A stretch of DNA of 11,081 nt from assembly GCA_902527075.1 (NCBI GenBank), contig CABZNM010000017.1, positions 1 to 11,081 on the forward strand, given 5' to 3'. Under the pieces are notes generated by a model. The model was not told where the DNA came from. It did not search any database and worked only from the letters and a program-made list of their open reading frames with translations. Source of the DNA: an uncultured Pelagibacteraceae bacterium. Lineage in GTDB: Bacteria > Pseudomonadota > Alphaproteobacteria > Pelagibacterales > AG-422-B15. The stretch's first letter is position 1, and each line of letters opens with the position of its first letter. Positions 7,005-11,081 of this stretch are shown here, piece by piece. The position numbers and the translations under genes are program-made.

Positions 7005-7688
7005 TTAACGAACTTTTCTATAAATAAAATAAATATACATGATTGTATTTACTAATGCCAAAAGAAACCAGGTACCAGCATATTGTAAGTGATTATTAGT
7101 TATGTTAGTGGGCTCAAACTCTATTAAAATTTCTGGGAAATAGTTTTTATCAGTAATTTTTAACAAATAATTACTAGAATTAAGATTATTTACAACATCC
7201 ATCTCTTTGGAATTCATTAAATACCATACATTTGAGGATAGATCGTTTTCTGGAATGAGAGGTTTTCTTTTTTTTGAGTAAATTAAAGAACCCTCAATTT
7301 TCATTAAGTCATCACCAATGAACTTTAAATCAATTTCATTTTTTTTATCAAAAGGTATCCATCCAATAATCACATAAATCTCCTTACCTAGCTTGGTCTT
7401 GAATGGCACAACAATTTCGTAACCAGACTCACCTCTCAAATTTGATCTAAAAAAGAACATTGAATGACTGACCATAAATTTGCCCTCAATATGAGTTTGC
7501 ATATACTCATATTTGTTGTCTGCATCATTTAAAATTGGAAAATCAATAGTTTTTGAATTGTAATTAAGCTCAATAGAACTGATTAAATCATTTTTCCATT
7601 GAAGCCTCTGCAATTGCCAATAACCAAGCATTAGCAAGCAAATGACAGCAGCTATAAATGTTGAGTGGAAAATAAATTTTTTTATCAA
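7005..7688 (-). CDS. surf1: SURF1 family cytochrome c oxidase assembly protein
   Basis: SURF1 is an inner-membrane factor that assists heme a insertion into subunit I of aa3 oxidase. The 227-residue protein has the family layout: an N-terminal membrane helix ending in LGYWQLQRLQWK, a periplasmic domain with FRSNLRGESGYEIVVPF and VIIGWIPFD, and a C-terminal helix introduced by NNHLQYAGTWFLLAL. H200 corresponds to the conserved histidine of that motif, implicated in heme binding in Paracoccus SURF1. The start is most likely TTG at 7686-7688. An in-frame stop lies two codons upstream, and the next ATG (residue 20) would cut off most of the first helix. No ribosome-binding site is visible. It is 14 bases after coxC and 2 bases before thrC. 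Confidence 0.93.
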   Translation of the reverse strand: MIKKFIFHSTFIAAVICLLMLGYWQLQRLQWKNDLISSIELNYNSKTIDFPILNDADNKYEYMQTHIEGKFMVSHSMFFFRSNLRGESGYEIVVPFKTKLGKEIYVIIGWIPFDKKNEIDLKFIGDDLMKIEGSLIYSKKRKPLIPENDLSSNVWYLMNSKEMDVVNNLNSSNYLLKITDKNYFPEILIEFEPTNITNNHLQYAGTWFLLALVNTIMYIYFIYRKVR

Positions 7689-7702
7689 TATTTAAGAAAA
7701 TT

Positions 7703-8500
7703 TTAGTATGAGCCCCAAACATAAATTGCTGCAAAAAGAAACAGCCAGACAACGTCCACAAAATGCCAGTACCATGCTGCTGCTTCAAATCCAAAATGAT
7801 GATCAGCTTTGAAGTGTCCAGCTAGGGAGCGAGCGAGACATACGGCTAGAAATATTGTTCCCACAAGAACATGAAATCCATGAAATCCAGTTGCCATATA
7901 GAAAGTAGCCCCATAAATATGCCCTGAAAAACTGAAATCTGCATGCATATACTCATAGACCTGAAATCCTGTAAAAATCACACCAAGACCTACCGTAAGA
8001 TAAAGGCCCTGTATTAATTCTTTTCTATTGCCCTCCTGTAGTGCATGATGCGCCCAGGTAACAGTAGTTCCAGAAAGCAAGAGTATAAGAGTGTTGATCA
8101 AGGGAATGTGCCAAGGATCTAGGAGATGTATATCAGCTGGAGGCCATGCAGAACCAATCTGTTCTGTGGGAAAAAGGCTCGCATTGAAGTATGCCCAGAA
8201 CCATGCAACAAAGAACATTACTTCAGAAGCAATAAATAAAGTCATCCCATATCTGAGGCCTAGCTGAACAACAGGCGTGTGATGACCCTGGTGCTCACCT
8301 TCAATAGTGATATCCCTAAACCACATATACGTCACATAAAACAGAGCTAATAAGCCAATAATCATAATCCAAGGGCTTTCAGTTGTAAAATATATTACTG
8401 CACCACCACATGCAATTAAAGCTCCAATCGAAGCAAGAAGAGGCCATGGACTAGGATCAACTAAATGATAATCATGTGATTTTTGACTATTAGTGCTCAT
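7703..8500 (-). CDS. ctaE: Cytochrome c oxidase subunit III
   Basis: Subunit III (CoxC/CtaE) is a seven-helix inner-membrane protein of the aa3 oxidase core. It carries no redox centre, but it stabilises subunit I and is thought to support oxygen and proton supply. The 265 residues include the expected motifs: HDYHLVDPSPWPLL near the N terminus, RYGMTLFIASEVMFFVAWFWAYFNASL, SGTTVTWAHHAL, GFQVYEYMHADFSFSGHIYG, MATGFHGFHVLVGTIFL and the C-terminal WYWHFVDVVWLFLFAAIYVWGSY. Helices 1-2 form the usual N-terminal V before the five-helix bundle. The start ATG is 5 bases after the ctaG stop. No truncation or missing conserved segment is seen. An out-of-frame reading overlapping its 3' end is a shadow. 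Confidence 0.98.
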   Translation of the reverse strand: MSTNSQKSHDYHLVDPSPWPLLASIGALIACGGAVIYFTTESPWIMIIGLLALFYVTYMWFRDITIEGEHQGHHTPVVQLGLRYGMTLFIASEVMFFVAWFWAYFNASLFPTEQIGSAWPPADIHLLDPWHIPLINTLILLLSGTTVTWAHHALQEGNRKELIQGLYLTVGLGVIFTGFQVYEYMHADFSFSGHIYGATFYMATGFHGFHVLVGTIFLAVCLARSLAGHFKADHHFGFEAAAWYWHFVDVVWLFLFAAIYVWGSY

Positions 8501-8505
8501 ACTAA

Positions 8506-9051
8506 TTATCTACCACTGTTTTCATAAAACGTATATGACAATGTGATTTCAGATAAATCTGAAATGTATTTATCAGCAGTAATTTCTGGATCAACATAAA
8601 ACGATACTGGCATTTTCTTTTCTTCAAAAGGTTCCAGTTTTGTATCTTGAAAACAAAAGCATTCAATCTTGTTAAAATATTTACCAGCCTCAGTTGGAGA
8701 TACATTATAAACTGCAGTACCTGTAATTGCTTCGTTACTGTTATTTTTAATTACATAATTAATAACTTTATTTTCACCAATCTTTATTTCATGGGTACGT
8801 TGTTCTGGATAAAAATCCCAATTTAGTGAAGTGCCAACATTAGAGTCAAGTCTAACACTAATATTTTCTTCGGTTATATATAGACTTCCTTCACTCTGAA
8901 CCTTTGGAGTGCCCCCAAAACCAGTCACTTTACAAAAATAGTTGTAAAGTGGAACAGAAGCATATGCCAGGATCACCATGGCAATTACAACTGTAAGTAG
9001 TGTGAATGCTGTAGTGATATTGTTTGGGGTTTTGGTTTTAGTAAAATTCAT
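8506..9051 (-). CDS. ctaG: Cytochrome c oxidase assembly protein CtaG/Cox11
   Basis: This is the copper chaperone that delivers Cu to the CuB site of subunit I. It has a single N-terminal membrane helix (about 14-33) and a periplasmic immunoglobulin-like domain; 181 residues is within the normal range. The conserved Cys C40 in NYFCKVTGFGGTP follows the helix, and the copper-binding pair is C131/C133 in IECFCFQDTKLEPFE, followed by MPVSFYVDPEI. The domain also shows the family pattern in VRLDSNVGTSLNWDFYPEQ. The ATG directly abuts the stop of the small upstream ORF (TAAATG), and the stop lies 5 bases before coxC. It is the Cox11 type, not the unrelated Caa3_CtaG multi-pass family. Confidence 0.96.
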   Translation of the reverse strand: MNFTKTKTPNNITTAFTLLTVVIAMVILAYASVPLYNYFCKVTGFGGTPKVQSEGSLYITEENISVRLDSNVGTSLNWDFYPEQRTHEIKIGENKVINYVIKNNSNEAITGTAVYNVSPTEAGKYFNKIECFCFQDTKLEPFEEKKMPVSFYVDPEITADKYISDLSEITLSYTFYENSGR

Positions 9052-9159
9052 TTAGATCAAGCTTAGTTTATAAATGGTATAAAAAAAGAAACTCATTACA
9101 AAAAACAGTAATAATAACGCAGTTAAAATATTTCTTTTTTTTGTTTTTCTATCAATCAT
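9052..9159 (-). CDS. Small single-span membrane protein between ctaB and ctaG (CoxF-like)
   Basis: A 35-codon frame starts with ATG at 9157-9159, overlapping the ctaB stop as ATGA, and its TAA (9052-9054) directly abuts the ctaG ATG. It exactly fills the space between the two genes. The product has a basic N terminus (MIDRKTKKRN), one hydrophobic helix (about residues 11-30, ILTALLLLFFVMSFFFYTIY) and a short KLSLI tail. From family knowledge, alphaproteobacterial oxidase clusters often carry a small gene here (called CoxF in rhizobia), whose product has a basic Arg/Lys run, one helix and a T-I-x-K-L ending. This protein fits that form, though shorter. The role is not established by sequence; assembly of the oxidase is inferred from position. 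The hydrophobicity, exact fit and double coupling argue against chance. Confidence 0.72.
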   Translation of the reverse strand: MIDRKTKKRNILTALLLLFFVMSFFFYTIYKLSLI

Positions 9160-10085
9160 ACAATATTCCACATAAGGTTATCGATAAGTAATATTGCAAA
9201 GATATTAAACAAATAAATAATTGAAAAATAAAATAGTGTTTGTGCTTTTTTTACAAACGTCTGCCCTTCGCCAAGAAAAGTTCTTAAATTAAGAGCTAAA
9301 TAAATGAAGCTAATTCCCAGAATAGCTGATGAAATAGCAAAAAATATTGAATAGTAGTAACTCATCATCATTGTCACAGGCAAAAGAGTAAATGAATATA
9401 AAATTATCATGGTAACTGTTTTTTTGTCACCAACTACAATAGGCATCATTGGTATACCTGCTTTCTTATAATCATCAGACTGGTATAAGGCTAAGGCCCA
9501 AAAATGTGGAGGAGTCCAAAGAAAAATAAGTAGGAATAATAATAAGATCTCAAGTGAAAGACTGCCACTGACTGATGCCCATCCAATTAGAGGAGGAAAA
9601 GCGCCAGCTGCTCCACCAATAACTATATTTTGAGGAGTTCTTTTTTTTAACCAAATTGTATAAACAAAGATGTAATAAAAAATGGTCAAAGCTAGTAAAC
9701 TCGCTGCTAACAGATTTGATACATAGTACAGCAAGCATACTGAAAATATTGCTAATACGACTCCATATAATAATGCCCCCATAGGACTAATCCGCTTAAG
9801 AGGAAGCACCCTGTCTTTGGTTCTGGCCATTAATGCATCAGTATCCCTCTCATACCACATATTTAAAGCGCCAGATGCACCTGATCCAAAGGTAATGGCT
9901 AAAATAACCAAAGAACTAGTTAACAAATCTAAAGAGCCAGGAGCTATGATCATTCCAACAATACTTGTGAAAATTGAAAGTGACATCACACGGGGCTTAA
10001 GAAGGGAAATATAATCGTTTATTTTTAATCTAAAAAGACTCCTTAAATGATAATCTTTGTTAGTAACTGAAGTAACATTTGTCAT
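9156..10085 (-). CDS. ctaB: Protoheme IX farnesyltransferase (heme O synthase)
   Basis: CtaB (CyoE/Cox10 family) transfers a farnesyl group to the vinyl side chain of protoheme, making heme O, the precursor of heme a for the aa3 oxidase. It is 309 residues and an integral membrane UbiA-type prenyltransferase with about eight or nine helices. The first Asp-rich motif is in NMWYERDTDALMARTKDR (75-92, with D81 and D83), and the second conserved loop is YQSDDYKKAGIPMMPIVVGD. LLKPRVMSL near the N terminus and GGAAGAFPPLIGWASVSG are further family marks. The ATG lies 19 bases after the coxA stop, preceded by a weak AAGAGA. Its stop overlaps the small ORF by 4 bases. Heme A synthase (CtaA) is not in this window. 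Confidence 0.97.
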   Translation of the reverse strand: MTNVTSVTNKDYHLRSLFRLKINDYISLLKPRVMSLSIFTSIVGMIIAPGSLDLLTSSLVILAITFGSGASGALNMWYERDTDALMARTKDRVLPLKRISPMGALLYGVVLAIFSVCLLYYVSNLLAASLLALTIFYYIFVYTIWLKKRTPQNIVIGGAAGAFPPLIGWASVSGSLSLEILLLFLLIFLWTPPHFWALALYQSDDYKKAGIPMMPIVVGDKKTVTMIILYSFTLLPVTMMMSYYYSIFFAISSAILGISFIYLALNLRTFLGEGQTFVKKAQTLFYFSIIYLFNIFAILLIDNLMWNIV

Positions 10086-10104
10086 TACTTATATTTCTCT
10101 TTCA

Positions 10105-11081
<977 letters not shown>

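Noticed and set aside
8502..8705. Minus-strand 67-codon frame overlapping ctaG
   Set aside because: It lies out of frame within ctaG, covering the conserved CFCF copper site; the ctaG frame is clearly the real one.
9223..9260. AT-rich hairpin-like sequence near the ctaB 3' end
   Set aside because: It lies inside conserved ctaB coding sequence with no convincing G-C stem or T tract in the transcribed strand.
9817..10014. Plus-strand 65-codon frame opposite ctaB
   Set aside because: It is a shadow of the conserved ctaB frame, with no ribosome-binding site and no recognisable features.

Overview
The window is a fully coding, strongly AT-rich bacterial segment. Its protein families and gene neighbourhoods are those of an Alphaproteobacterium with a small, streamlined genome. 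Supporting signs are an F0 cluster in the order atpI-atpB-atpE-atpF'-atpF with a separate leader-bearing b' subunit, an AtpE that starts [11 protein letters not shown] and carries an RNP loop, an aa3-type cytochrome oxidase cluster with ctaB, a small membrane ORF, ctaG, coxC and surf1, and a thrB-rnhA-peroxiredoxin neighbourhood. The largest intergenic gap is 44 bases, many gene pairs abut or overlap, and clear Shine-Dalgarno sequences are almost absent. This fits a free-living marine lineage such as SAR11-like or HIMB59-like groups. The precise lineage is inference from composition and gene order and was not tested by alignment.

Left half, plus strand (1-4548): the 3' end of smc (chromosome condensation ATPase) is followed after 3 bases by the membrane sector of ATP synthase: atpI (assembly), atpB (a), atpE (c ring), atpF' (b') and atpF (b). 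A weak hairpin with a short T run lies after atpF. Then come thrB (homoserine kinase) and rnhA (RNase HI), which overlap by 11 bases.

Right half, minus strand (4537-11081): read in the direction of transcription, a tightly packed run goes from the 3' part of coxA/ctaD (subunit I) through ctaB (heme O synthase), an easily missed 35-residue membrane ORF resembling the alphaproteobacterial CoxF-type small protein, ctaG/cox11 (CuB insertion), coxC/ctaE (subunit III) and surf1 (assembly) to thrC (threonine synthase), a RimJ-like N-acetyltransferase and a type II/Prx5-like peroxiredoxin. Gaps are -4 to 19 bases and no internal terminator is evident, so a single long transcription unit is plausible. 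The two halves converge with the stop regions of rnhA and prx overlapping by 12 bases.

Functionally the window joins proton-motive-force generation (aa3 oxidase and its heme and copper assembly factors) with the F0 part of the enzyme that uses it. It also holds both final steps of threonine synthesis (ThrB and ThrC), placed on opposite strands. I see no mobile element, CRISPR array, tRNA or rRNA, and no unknown multi-gene system. The most interesting details are the 35-residue ORF between ctaB and ctaG, a peroxiredoxin whose active-site Thr/Ser is Leu, the smc-atp linkage, and the compact overlapping gene junctions.
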